Source: Loripinus fragilis (lineage: Eukaryota; Mollusca; Bivalvia; Lucinida; Lucinidae). From it: a stretch of DNA of 64,000 nt. The notes below the pieces were generated by a model that saw nothing but the letters and a program-made list of their open reading frames with translations, searched no databases and was not told the origin of the DNA. Below, one piece after another: positions 47,225 to 59,200 of this stretch. Position 1 is the stretch's first letter; each line of letters starts with the position of its first letter. The DNA lies in NCBI GenBank assembly GCA_964019695.1, contig OZ026521.1, positions 30,222,601 to 30,286,600 on the forward strand, written 5' to 3'. Made by a program: the position numbers and the translations under genes.

Positions 47225-47405
47225 TATTACTAAGACTTTGGCATAGGCCCAGATAAACAAAAATTTGAGCTGTAAATTGTAAATATTTTCTTATCCATCA
47301 ATTTTAACATATGTTTTGGGTGCTCAAAAGAACCGTCTCACAGAGACGGTTCTTTTGAGTACCCACAACATACATTTTGGTTGAGAAATAAGAACAATAT
47401 ATCTT
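47225..47405 (-). repeat. Family C palindromic element
   Basis: Arms CAAAAGAACCGTCTC and GAGACGGTTCTTTTG, exact reverse complements around ACA; flanks in reverse order. Confidence 0.88.
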
Positions 47406-47624
47406 ATCTAATGGACTGCTTGTTAAAGCCCAAGTTGAATTAATACTTTGACAATATCATTGTCACTGTTGTTTAAGGTACAAAATCTGTTGTAAAAGGT
47501 TATGTGTATATTTTAAGATGTTTATATTTACTTAGATTTACAATTGTAAATATAGTTGTATATTTATGTGCTGATCAATAAACAAAAATTTACAACAAAC
47601 AACTTGAGGGTTTCAATATTTATG

Positions 47625-48130
47625 TCCTCCCAACTGAAGGGGTTGGGTTGACGTATTGTTTCCGGTCGGCATCCGATCTGCATAGCTTCGTTTCTCTGCA
47701 TTATTTTTTGAACATGTGGATGGATTTCGACCAAACTTGCGCAAATACATTGTTGGGAGGGAGGAAAGAGTTGATTAGATTGATGACCTTGACCTTATTT
47801 TCAAGGTCACACTAGTACTTTGAAATGTCAAATTTGTCCGCATCATTGCTTCGTTTCCGTGCGTTATCATCTGAACCTGTAGGTGGATTTTTACCAAACT
47901 TGCATAGATACAATGTTGGCAGGGAGGAGAGTTGATTAGATTATGGTGACCATGACCTTGTTTCAAGGTCACACCAGCGCTTTGAAATACCTTTTGACTA
48001 AAATAGGGGTTTCCGCATGTTATCTCTAGAACCGAACAATGAATTCTGGCCAAACTCTATAGATTGTATCTATGTGGCACAATAAAGCAATAAAGAGTTG
48101 GTTAGATTTTTGGTTACCTTGACCTAATTT
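47625..48130 (+). repeat. About 167-bp tandem repeat, three diverged units
   Basis: Each unit ends with a TCAAGGTCAC or TCAAGGTTAC motif (about 47801, 47971 and 48132) after 'gaccttg' or 'gaccta', and contains a GTTGGNAGGGAGGA-type block. The TCAAGGTCA word equals the monomer site of SF-1/ERR nuclear receptors, but here it is probably just part of the repeat. Confidence 0.65.
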
Positions 48131-48184
48131 TCAAGGTTACCATCCTATAAATACTAAAAATCAGCGATTTCCTCTCAGTGAAAA

Positions 48185-48440
48185 TTATCTAATGGCAAAT
48201 AGTGCAGACCCTAGTGAAGTTTGGCTGGATTTGGCATCTCATCTGGGTCTGCACTGTTGCTTATGTCCCATTCATGAACAAATAAACTCCGCATGCTGTG
48301 TATTTTTAATAAAATTCTTTCAGGAATATTATTAGGGTGTCAAACGATTTTGGATCCAGATCAGATAGAATGTTGGTCCTGATCTGGGTCCAAACTGTTT
48401 GCAAAGGGTATCAGCAGATGACAAAAGTTGTTGCTAGTAA
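48185..48440. repeat. Family J copy followed by a family B copy
   Basis: 48193-48262: 'gcaaatagtgcagaccc' to 'tgggtctgcactgttgc'. 48307-48440: family B core with 'ttttggatccagatcag', CTGATCTGGGTCCAAACTG and 'cagcagatgacaaaagt'. Confidence 0.65.
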
Positions 48441-48445
48441 AGAAT

Positions 48446-48875
48446 AGGGTTCCCACAAGCTCTGGAAATCATGGAAAACCTGGAAAATCACCAAAAAAAG
48501 CTCCATGCATGGGAAAATCATGGAATTTGAAAATACATGAATAATAATGGAAAGTCATAGAATTTTGTGAAATAATTTGTCGAAACCACAGGTGGCCAGA
48601 GCACTAGCTGTCAGACACACAAAAGTTGTGTGTCTGAGACAGCTAGTTTTCTGGGTACTGGTGGTTTCAAGTTTTAATATTTCAAAATACATGCATGGTC
48701 TACAAGCAAGCATATTTAAATACATTACTGTTGCTGCATTCCGCATTTATCTAAGCGTGGTGAAGATGCCGCTAAAAGGGGAGTTTGGAGGCCATGCATG
48801 AAAAATTCATGGAAATTACATTGTTGATCATGGAAAAACTATGGAATTGTGCTTTTGAATTTCCGTGGGAACCCT
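48446..48875. mobile_element. 430-bp hAT-like MITE
   Basis: AGGGTTCCCAC at 48446-48456 and GTGGGAACCCT at 48865-48875 are perfect inverted ends. The interior has several 'catggaaaa' repeats in both directions and an inner palindrome GTCAGACACACAAAAGTTGT / GTGTGTCTGA. Target duplication is unclear. Confidence 0.65.
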
Positions 48876-48889
48876 GAAGGAAAGACTCA

Positions 48890-49060
48890 ATTTTTACCCG
48901 CTTGTGGCTACTTCTGTCCTTTCAGACAGTTTGGACTTTGAATTGGCATGTTGGTCCTAATCTGGATCAAAACAGTTTAACACTGTTGATATTCCTGAAA
49001 AAAAGTTGGTCTTGAAAAAACAACAACAGCAGACCACACAATACAAACAAAATTACCTTG
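48890..49060. repeat. Family B copy, decayed
   Basis: 'cagtttggactttgaattgg' then GTCCTAATCTGGATCAAAAC, followed by 'gttgatattcctgaaaaaaa', the usual family B right flank. Confidence 0.5.
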
Positions 49061-49328
49061 CATGCAAAAGATTAAAAGCAAAGAAGCAAAATGATTATTT
49101 ATTATTGTGAAACCTGTTTACTTCAGTCGGAAGATAAGTTGAATGGGACGCATATTTTACCTTAAGCACAGTGGTCTACCTTCTTACCACTGGGCTAAGC
49201 TGACAATGACAAATTTTAATGATGAAAAATATGTACACTATTTGCATAGCCTGTTTAGAATAATTTCCACTTATCGAAACATGCTCTGGGGTCTTTTTTC
49301 ACTTTTTATGTATAAGTTATAGATCATA

Positions 49329-50376
49329 CAGTCAAACCTCGATTATTCGAAGTGCAAGGGACCGCAGGAATCCTTTCGAATAATCCGTAGTTCGAATGAT
49401 CGAAAACGGGAGTTTTCGGATATTTTGGGAAAAAAAGCTTGGATCCTTTCATAGAACGTCATTGTTTTTCCAGAGTTTGCAACTTCAACTCGTGTTTTCC
49501 GTGAAGTAATCGGAGCATCTGTCAAAGCAATAAAGAAAATGAGCTCCTTGGGGTTGTGGCCTGGATGTCTCTTATGCTTTGCAGGTCTAAGAACGCAGAA
49601 AAGAATATCAGATCTTTATTGACATCCACTTTATACATGTAACAAATGAAAATAAAGGTTAAATGTAATTTGACGAACTATATTTACTGACGAAATATTG
49701 TCTCCTTTTTATCGCCCTGTCATAAGATCTCCATCCCAGCTAGCACACAACGTCGGGCCATCAACGGCCCATCGGTGATAGGCCATTGAGATGGCACACA
49801 TGTCCGTGAAATTCGTCTATTATCGAAATTGTTGTTTTTGTTGTAACCTCAAAGTCGGTGCGCTTGGTGTGTTCGCTTAATATAAACAGTGGTCAAGAAT
49901 AAATCCAAGGATGAGAGACGATCAAATTAAAATCAATTTTAGCGCATTTATGCCCCTAATTAGACATTTAAAAACATCAAACAAAACAATCATTGCAGAC
50001 GACCTTGATAAATGACACCATTTACTCACTTAACGGTTCATCGCGTAATAGTGTGAACGTTAGTCCGGTGTCAATTACCTGTTGCAACTTTGTTTGCTAA
50101 ATCACTCAGGTGTGTAAATCGAACTCGACTAAACAAAGAAATCATGATCACCATGCGTGTCATTTGGACTTCGAATCTTGAAGGGTAATTTAATAGCAAT
50201 TTCTTTAATCGGGACCGATGAATCACTTCGAAAATTTGAATTTTTCGGATAATCGAAATTCGAATAATAGGTAGTTTTATTGCAATAAATAATAGAAAAA
50301 AGTCGGGACTGTCCGTAGTCTTCGAATAACCCAGTAGTTTCGGATAATCGACGTTCGGATAACCGAGATTTGACTG
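49329..50376. mobile_element. 1.05-kb pogo/Tigger-like non-autonomous element
   Basis: Inverted ends CAGTCAAACCTCGATTATTC and GGATAACCGAGATTTGACTG, flanked by TA (49327-49328 and 50377-50378), as for Tc1/mariner/pogo elements. Several extra 'ttcgaataat' and 'ggataatcga' motifs repeat near both ends. No transposase frame. It may lie inside an older palindrome (outer 'ataagttatagatca' faces 'tgatctatgacctacttat'). Confidence 0.75.
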
Positions 50377-50383
50377 TATATTA

Positions 50384-50450
50384 CAATTATAAAGGAATTA
50401 AGTGGGAACGAGCGCAGCGAGTGAACCACTTAATTTCTTTATAATTGTAA
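50384..50450. repeat. Hairpin, about 24-bp arms
   Basis: 'ttacaattataaaggaatta' onward pairs with 'taatttctttataattgtaa' after a loop of about 20 bases rich in GAGCG. Single mismatch seen. Confidence 0.7.
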
Positions 50451-52150
50451 TAAATGATCTATGACCTACTTATAGTTTTCTCCTCCCCTTCAATTGAAAA
50501 TAGCCGCATTGACCACTTCACAGATTTACTTCATGATTTTACTTGATAGATATTACACATATTGACAAATGTGATTAAGTTGGCCAAAAATTTAAATTTC
50601 TGTGCAAACCGATTGGTTGTAAAGCACAGGAAGGGGTGGAGTAAACTATAACTCCTAGTGTCGTCTGCTGATAACTTTTGCAAACAGTTTGGACCCTGAT
50701 CAGGCCAGACAAAATATCAGGCCAATCTGTTTGACATAAGGATGGTATTCTGGAATGAATTTTTCGAAAAAAAATGATTTTGAAAAAATAAGCAGATCAC
50801 AAAAAAGCCTGAAAAATTTCCCAGCGGCAAAGAGTTCGCTTCCAACTGCAGTATGAATAAGGTATGTAAATAAAAACAAACCACTTCTCATTTGTATGGA
50901 CAATTTTTAATCAAAACAATATTTCATCTAACAATAGTAAATTATCACAGCTGACTTGATTCATAAACAAAATTTCAGTCATAAATAAAAACCAAGAAGT
51001 AGCAAAGTAGCAACTATAAAATTTCTTAAACCAAATGAGCAATCATAATAAGGGACTACATAGGTTTAGATAAACAAATATTTTCAGCATAAAATTGTAA
51101 ATATTTCTTACCCATAATTTTTAGCATATGTTTTGGGTGCTCAAAAGAACTCCGAGACGTTTTTTTGCCTACCTGCAAGATGTGTTTTGGTTGAGAAATG
51201 AGAACAAGAATCTGTTAACACACTCTTAACTAAAGGGTTGGCACTATAACTCAGATTTAGACACTTATAGCTAAAGTTTTCACAAATATGGGCCTTGATG
51301 CAAGAAAACCTGACTGTTGCATGTGAACAACAAAGGTGCAGACCAGCCTGCACAGTCTGATCAGTGCCTTTGTTATTCACCATCGAAAATATAATAATTT
51401 AGCTAGCTCCATGCAAAAGTTCAATCTTCTAGCAGGTCTCTGTAGCTGAGCAAACTGGATTGAGTCTTACATGGTGGAAAACCACCAAAGACAGGTTTTC
51501 TTGCGGCTGGATCCATATATTGCAAGTACAGCCTTATCCTACCAGTCATTATGTGACTGCCCAGATGGGCAATCTGATATGTGCCATAAGGCATCAAGAA
51601 CTGTGTAGATATGCAAAAAATACTTGGCTTTGAGGAAAAAATATCTCAAGACCTAGTTGTCACAGACCTAGCTATAACTGTGAAGAAGTATCCATATAAC
51701 GGTGCAGTTGAAAAATAACATTCTTATTTCTTAACCAAAACCTATGTTGTGGGTGCTCAAAAGACTTGTCGTGATGAGACGGTTCTTTTGAGCTCCCAGA
51801 ATACATGTTTAAACTGATGGCTAAGAAAATTATCACATTTTTTTGCTCGAAAAATGTTGCTTAACTAGACCTGCATTGTATGATTTGTGGAGAGGTAACC
51901 AAATTGTTTGATTTCTTATTTGTCCATGATATCATATGTTGACACAGTTGTTGTTACTCATTGGCAGCATCTCTGAGACGCTTTCAATGAGCGCCACAAC
52001 TTATACATTGTCAAATGATTTTAAATAACTCAAGAAATTTTGGTACTTGTGCCATATTTCAGCAAACCTATGCAAATTTGCAGACTGGTCAAGGCCTTCA
52101 CTGTTTGCACACACAAAGGTCCCTAGTTTCACTATATAGCTGTGTATGCA
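50451..52150. repeat. Repeat-rich intergenic stretch (families B and C)
   Basis: 50640-50835: family B with GTCGTCTGCTGATAACTTTT, 'gtttggaccctgatcaggcc' and its return arm. 51055-51215: family C, reverse, palindrome damaged. 51230-51400: another GATCAG-bearing repeat. 51710-51870: family C, forward. The rest shows nothing. Confidence 0.6.
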
Positions 52151-52352
52151 TGTTTAACTCTTTCCTTCTACTTGTCTGCTAAACAGCTTGGACCCAGATC
52201 AGGACTGACAGAAGCTGGTCCTGATCTTGATCCAAACTGTTAGACACTCTGATAGTGTTACTGAAATATTTTTGGGAAAAGGTTAGTTTTTAAAAAAAGT
52301 CAGCAGCTGACAACAAAAGCATGAAAAATTACCCAGCAGGCAAAGAGTTATG
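52150..52352. repeat. Family B palindromic MITE with TTAA-like ends
   Basis: Begins 'tttaactctttccttct' and ends GGCAAAGAGTTA. Inside are 'ttggacccagatcaggac', GTCCTGATCTTGATCCAAAC and 'cagcagctgacaac'. Same plan as family A but with CTCTTTG termini. Confidence 0.7.
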
Positions 52353-52847
52353 GATAACTAGGCATAATGTGGAAATACCAAATTCTCATATTTTAAGTGA
52401 CAGTGAAGAAAAATTTTGCACTTTTCAGTCGGTTGAAAAAAAGAACTAGAGGGACATCAATAGGTTCAACTTGGTTTATGCACCCAGCAAAGACAAAGAT
52501 CAGTCTGTGGATCTGCAAAGTCTGCTCAGTTTTTGCTAGGAGCTCTATGGGTAGCCAAGATCCTATGGACAGCGAAGACTGATCAGACTGAGTGGATGCG
52601 CAGGCTGATCTGAGACTTCCACAAGGGGACATGCCAAGTTGTACACTTACCTGTGTCCCCGCTCAGATACTGTAAATTTCGGAAATTTTCGTGTGAATAT
52701 TATTTTCGTCAATAGCGTTAAAAGACATATTTGCCACGTTAAAAAATTGTGACTAGGGCATGATTTACCTACATCATTAAACAACGGAGTGATTCCCCTA
52801 TTTCACAGGGTTTTATTTTCCAAATTTATAGTATCCTATCACACATC
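52353..52847. other. Region downstream of CLN5
   Basis: On the minus strand AATAAA (52812-52817) lies 31 bases after the CLN5 stop and is a good poly(A) signal candidate. At about 52440-52640 there is a GATCAG-bearing repeat related to family K. Confidence 0.5.
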
Positions 52848-53272
52848 CTATGGTTTTCCATATTTCTTGTACTTTTGTTTTTGGTTTGGAAGTGGTAATT
52901 GTACTTCATAGTAAGTCAGTTTTATGTATGGGGGCTTCATGGGTAGAAACCAGTATTCATAATTGTAGAAAAAATAATACTTGTTGTCTACAAAGATTTC
53001 TGAGTAGGCCTCCAACATGTGTTTAACTAATTCCGAGAAATTTTGATGAGACTGAAATTTTCTGTAAAAGTCTTTGATTTCATTTGCAAGGGTGTTATTT
53101 GCTAGCACTAATGACTGTTCACCAAGGTATTGTGGTTCATCAGAATACAAATGTATGCGCGTATAGTTCAGGTGAACGCTCTGGTTAAACTTTGTCCCCA
53201 GGTTGGCAAGTTCTTGGAATGCTCGTAAAACAAAACTGGCACAATCAAACGCATCAAACCACATTTTTCCAC
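52848..53272 (-). CDS. CLN5: CLN5 last exon (catalytic Cys)
   Basis: 425 bases, acceptor TTTTTTCAG, ends with TAG at 52850-52848. Encodes [46 protein letters not shown] and a basic Lys/Tyr-rich C-terminus. Confidence 0.95.
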
Positions 53273-56200
53273 CTGAAAAAAGACAAGAAACAGCAAATTA
53301 CAAGGACAGTCTTATAACTATTTTTCTATATACCCGGTCTATATAACCACACAGTGTGTTAACCTTTTAGTCTGTTATACTTAGTGTCATAAGCTAATTA
53401 CCTTTACAAAAAGTTTGTACCCAGATCAGGACCGGCCTGATTTGGGTCCAAACTGTTTGACACTGATGGTATTCCTGAAAGATTTTTTTAACATTAATTT
53501 TGGAGAGAGAAAAAAATCAGACAGCAAATAATTAGCAAAATAAATAGTGTAGACCCTGATTTGCAAAGGGTGCTTTAACTTCGTTGGCATCAAGGTAATG
53601 TGACTTTAGTGGATGATTCATTAACTCAATACAACTTAGCAGGAGAAACATTCCCAAGTATAAGGGGAAAATTCCCGGCCCTTCCTCATAATTTTGCCTA
53701 CTGGGTAATTTTTCATGAATGCCTTTTTGTCGTCTGCTGATATTTTTTCAAAACCAACTTTTTCGAAAAATTCTTTCAAGTATTACCATCACATGATCAG
53801 AGTATCAAGCAGTTTGGATCCTGATCAGGCCTGACATATGTCAGGCCTGATCTGGTTCCAAACTGTTTCACAAAAGTTATCAGCAAACGACACTAGGACG
53901 CAAAGAGTTATATTTTAACCCGCCCCTTAATCATGCATGTGATAAGTTTAAAATGACCATCAGGGAGATTTTCCTTCATTTCAGGGAGGTATTTTAAAAA
54001 AAAGTATTGAACATATAGTAAAATATCTTAGTTCAGATCAAGGAGATTTCCAGCTTTTGGTAAAAAGTGGTACGTTTCAGAATTAGTTTTAGGACTCATT
54101 TCAGGGAGTCTCCCTGACGATCAGGGAGGGTTCACTTTTATGCTTATTTACCGGGCCGCGTAGCGCAGTGGGTAACATGTCTGGCAACAGATGCGAGTCT
54201 GACTGCAGATCCAGGGGTCACGAGTTCGATCCCGGCTTGGTCTCATACTTTCGTGGAGATTGATCATGAAATATTTTCTACGGTCTTTCTCCTCCCTTCA
54301 GCTGAATCATTCAAGAAGGGTTGATGTCAGTTACAAGCGAAAGTATGTGCACCAAGTACTGGTAAACTGCTTGTTCAAGCTTGCCCAGGAAAAAGTGTGG
54401 TTAGGTGATCTGACCATCCCGCCATGACCATAGCTGTTGACTTTGGACGTAAAGCAACAAAACAAACAAATTTTTATGCTTAATATAAACTGTACTGGAC
54501 TGCTCCTTAGTCTTCTGTGCTTTCACATTAATTAACTCTTTGTAGACTAATGAATTCTTCCATCTAATTAGACACAATGGACCTGACCACCATCCTGGAT
54601 GGTTCTTAGTATTATCAAACGATATATACAGGTTTATTAGTTACCTATCATATAAACTACATTGTTGCACATTGCCTGATAAACATTGTCTATCTCTCGG
54701 CATGTGCCTTTATCAGGTCATGATGACATTGCACTTTTTGAATGATATGTTGCTAACGACGCTGAATCGACACAAAAATCGAAAACTACGTCATAATCGC
54801 TAGTTTGGAGAGTGAAACAATGGGTAAACTGATAAATAGAATACCAGGTTCACGTCTTTTGATATCAAGTTTACCTGGCTTGGCTTTGAGAAAGCATGTT
54901 GAATCCGTCGGCAAGCCTCGCGATGTCAACAAGTGTTCTCGAAGCCTTGCCTGGTAAACTTGATATCAAAAGACTCTCATCTAGTATTCTCTATACCTCT
55001 GACCCACAGGTTGGACTTTATAGATAAGATGAACTTCAGTTCCTGAAGATTGTTTTTATCTTATGCAGACAGCAAAGACGCTGATAAAATGCCGCATTCA
55101 GTATCATATAATCTGGGTCTCCACTGTTTGCCAAAGAACATGTTTAGGGTTTTCCAGTGCACAGAGGGTTAAGAAGGACCTGGCCCCCTATGTTATAAAA
55201 CTTTTTAATGCTCAACTCAACTGAGCATGAAATTTCATCTGCTCATAAAAACTAAAATGCCGACAACTGAAGAAGTTTCTTGCTTTAAGTCTCTCAGATG
55301 TTGGATTTATGCTAATAAATGTTAAAGTGCCAACAATTGTTGGCATTTTAACATTTATGAGCAGGATAAATTTCATGCTCAGCTGAGTTGAGCATGTAAA
55401 ATGTTTTATAACCTCTGTTCTTCTTTGTTCTGCGATAAAAAGGAAACTGATTTGACTGAAGTTACACTGACTATTGACACAATAGTCATGCGAATGTCCC
55501 TCCAGTCAATGTAGGGAGGTGCCATACCTGGGGTCTTTTTATCAGGAGCAATAAGGGTATAGCATTAAGTGAAATATATGGTAGGTATTCTCAGTAAAAT
55601 AAATTTTACATTTAAAAATTTAATATTACCTGGTTTATCTTCAACAGTCCAGGTCTGGTAATAGATGGCTGTACGGTTATCCCACAGCACCCATTCGGCA
55701 AACTTGTCGAAGAGATCTCCTGTAATATTAGATCAATCATATGAATGCTTCTGTCATGTCATAATGTTTAAAGGCATAGATTACTGTCCAATAGAGATCA
55801 TTAAAAGATTAACTGATAAGGGGCAGTTTCAATATCTCACAAATTTAAAGGGGCCTCAATTGTATACAACACAATTCCTTTCACTAAGATAAGATCAATA
55901 TTTTATCATAAATTACCTAATCCCTTCATGGGACCACTTTATTGCCCCTGTAGGGAAGTCATTATCACCTCATTATAACTGTCCTTTTGATCTGCCCAGT
56001 ATGACCCCTGGAGAGAGTCATAATGAGTGGTACCCGTATTATTGCTAAAATTTTTATGTCTTTAAAAAGAGTTCCAATTTTGCATTTCATGCCATTGAAA
56101 CATTTCAAAACAGGACGTCAATAAAGACAAAAATGTAAAAGGTTTTCACTTAAGTACGTTTGTACTAAAATTTTATTTTTCAACATTCATGATGTGATGA

Positions 56201-59200
56201 AAACAGTGGACTTCGCTAAAATTTCATGAAACATGAAGCCATGTGCGTGAAGCTCTTCATGTAGAATTTTAGCTCCAGCCACTGTTTCATTACATCATGA
56301 AGTTGAAAAATAAAATTTTAGTACTTTTTATACAGTAAAACCTGTCTTAAGCGGCCACTCAAAAAAGAAGACCAAAAATTGGTTTTCAAGGCCAATTATC
56401 GCTTAATGCAGGTAAAAAATATTGCAGAATGCTCACTTGGAGCATTCTGCAATACTCTCGGCCTTCATTAAATTACCATTTGTCTTTAAGATCTTTGTTT
56501 TGTCTATTTTTGAGTGGCCGCTTGAGACAGGTTTTACTGTATTTACAGTATATATTTCATGCATGCAAATCTCTTCATCGGCATATGAAGACAGTTGCAA
56601 TCTGATCATCCTCAAATGAAGACTGTTGCTTATTAAAAGTTAATCTATTGGAAGACGGCGGCAAGTGTAAATATATGGGAATAAATATGAAACTATAGGG
56701 CCAAGTGGGCCCGAATCACTAACCAGAATGAGTCTGATCATAATATGCTACATAGTGCAATGGTGGCCATCTTGGTTATCAGATCAGATTGCTGTTATCA
56801 ATTCTGACTATCCCTTAACTTCATAGGCTATTTTTAGATCATGACATCATTATCTATTTTTAGACAACATTGGAAAAAAAAATCGAGAAAAAATTAAGTT
56901 TAGGTTTGAATACTTTTGAAAATATTATGGAAAATGGAGCATGATATTTCAAAGGCGTCAAAAGGCATAATTGTGGAAAGTGAAAATGCCCCACTATGTT
57001 TCAGTGTAACCCTACTTATGATTCAGGCGGAGATCGCATTTGAAGAATTTGGAGATGGGCACCCTGGTGGTCATTTTGGATAGCAGAATACAAAGATTTA
57101 AGCAAATCTGAAATTCTTATTCTCCATGCTGCCCTGATGCCGTTCCCCATCCAAGTTTCCGCTCAGTGTGACATATGGTCAGTGTCCTCAGGGAGGAGAT
57201 GTTGTTTGAGAATTTCAAGATGGCTGCCAAGGCAGTTGAGTTATCAGGGCTTACCCTGGCTCAGAATTTGTTGTAGCCAACACTTTAGCCAAATCATAAA
57301 AGTTGGAGTCACCAAAAATTGACTTCAGCGAAAGGTTAAGCTAGAAAGTAGTATCAACAAGTTGTTCTGTATATAACTCTTTGCCCACTAAAAGGCATCT
57401 GCTGATAATCTCTGCAAACAGTTTGGACCCAGATCAGACCTGACAAAATGTCGGGCCTGATCTGGATCCAAACTGCTTGACACCTTGATGGTAGCATCTA
57501 AAGAGTTAAATATAGATTGTACTTCTATGTTATTGTACTTTTAAGATACTCTTTTTTACAAATATGTAATTTTTCAAACACTTTTAGCCAATGACTTATT
57601 ATTGTAACCACTCTTCATTTTTAGTAGCAAATGGCTACAATGGCTGATGGCAGGGTGAGCCCTGGTTATTATGGATATTGGAATGGAACGATTTTAGCAA
57701 TTCTGACTGCATGTTCAACTTCCATGATGCCTCCCGCAAAGATTCAGTTCAATCTGACATGTGGTTCAGGAAGAGACTTCATGGCATTTGAATAATTTTC
57801 AAGGATGGCACTACTCGCCATATGTCTCCATGATGCCTAGCAGGCTCCCATCATAATTGAGCCGGGACATGTGATTTCCATCAATGTGGCATTTTGACAA
57901 GTGTAGACTTAGACGTGCCTGTGCAGTCTCCTGTTAAGCTTAGAAACTCCAAATGCTGTTTGGTCAGTGGCTTAACAGACATAGAATATTCAAGCGACTA
58001 GCAAAGGCTCTGATCAGACTGTGCATGTGTGCAGGCTGATCTGAGCCTTTGTTGGTCGCACATACCACATTGTTGGAAATCTCATGCCACGGCTCAATTA
58101 TGTTTCTGATTTTTCAAAATTATTATTCTGAAAAAATTCATTCAGGAACTCAAACATTTTGGACCAGATCAGGGCCGACAGAATGTCTGTCCTGATCTGG
58201 GTCCAAACTGTTTGAAAGATTATCAGCAGATGACAAAAGTTGCCACTAGCAAGAAAAAGAGTTTAGAAGAACAAATTTTTTTATTACTCTTTCAATACTG
58301 AGACATTCACATTGTAAATCTCCAACCATTATTCTGCTGAATGAATTGATATACATATTTCTGAATTATGTGTTTCAGTTACAACTAAAGATTCTCAATC
58401 ACAATTGTAAAATATAATATTAAGGCACCAGATATAAAACCAGACCTCAAACCAACCGTCGGCACCGCGAGTTTCTTACATGTATTTCTCAACAAAAGCA
58501 TACATGAGCCACACGAAATTTGGTATTTATTGCATTGTCGAGATACCAAAGCTCAGATGATCCTGGTCCCTGTGCATATGCTCAGTCTCACCAAAGATTT
58601 CGCTTCTAGCAAACATAAAGTATGGAAGTAGAGGAAGGCTTGGCTATTTTTAGATCATGACATCATTTTCTATATTTAGACAACATTGAAAAAATTCAAG
58701 AAAAATTTAAAATTAAGTTTTTAATACTTTTGAAAATATTATGGAAAATGGAGCATTTGCTCCAAAAGAGCAAATGCTCCATTTTCCATAATACTTTCAA
58801 ATTTATGCCTGATATTTCGAAGGCGTCAAAAGGTGCTATTATGGAGTAAATGGTTCAAAGAAATTTTTGCTCATATGTGATAAGTACCAAACTCTTGTGT
58901 GCCCATTTTTTTTTTATATACTGACAGACTTTAAAAATGCAACACTAACTTCCCTTTATATATTTCAAATGACAGTTATATGTAAAATTCCTTTGCGTTG
59001 ATAATGTTTTATCATGAGTTGGCTTCTTCAACAAACACTTAAGTTTTAATTGTACAACTAAACTCAACGCAGTTATTTGCTCCGTTTGAATTTAGTCACT
59101 GAACTATTTCTTAAGTAGAGGAGATTTTAAGTCATCCAGTGAAAGAGTACAAACAGATAAAAGTCAAATAAGCTGTATGGCAGACCTGTCAATCAATATG

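Larger units (their letters stand above)
46352..47600 (+). promoter_or_regulatory. Likely centrin 3' UTR with poly(A) signal
   Basis: AATAAA at 47577-47582 is the first good poly(A) signal after the stop that I notice. If used, the 3' UTR includes two inverted family C palindromes (46440-46620 and 47225-47400), each able to form a stem of about 16 bp. Inference; no transcript evidence. Confidence 0.45.
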
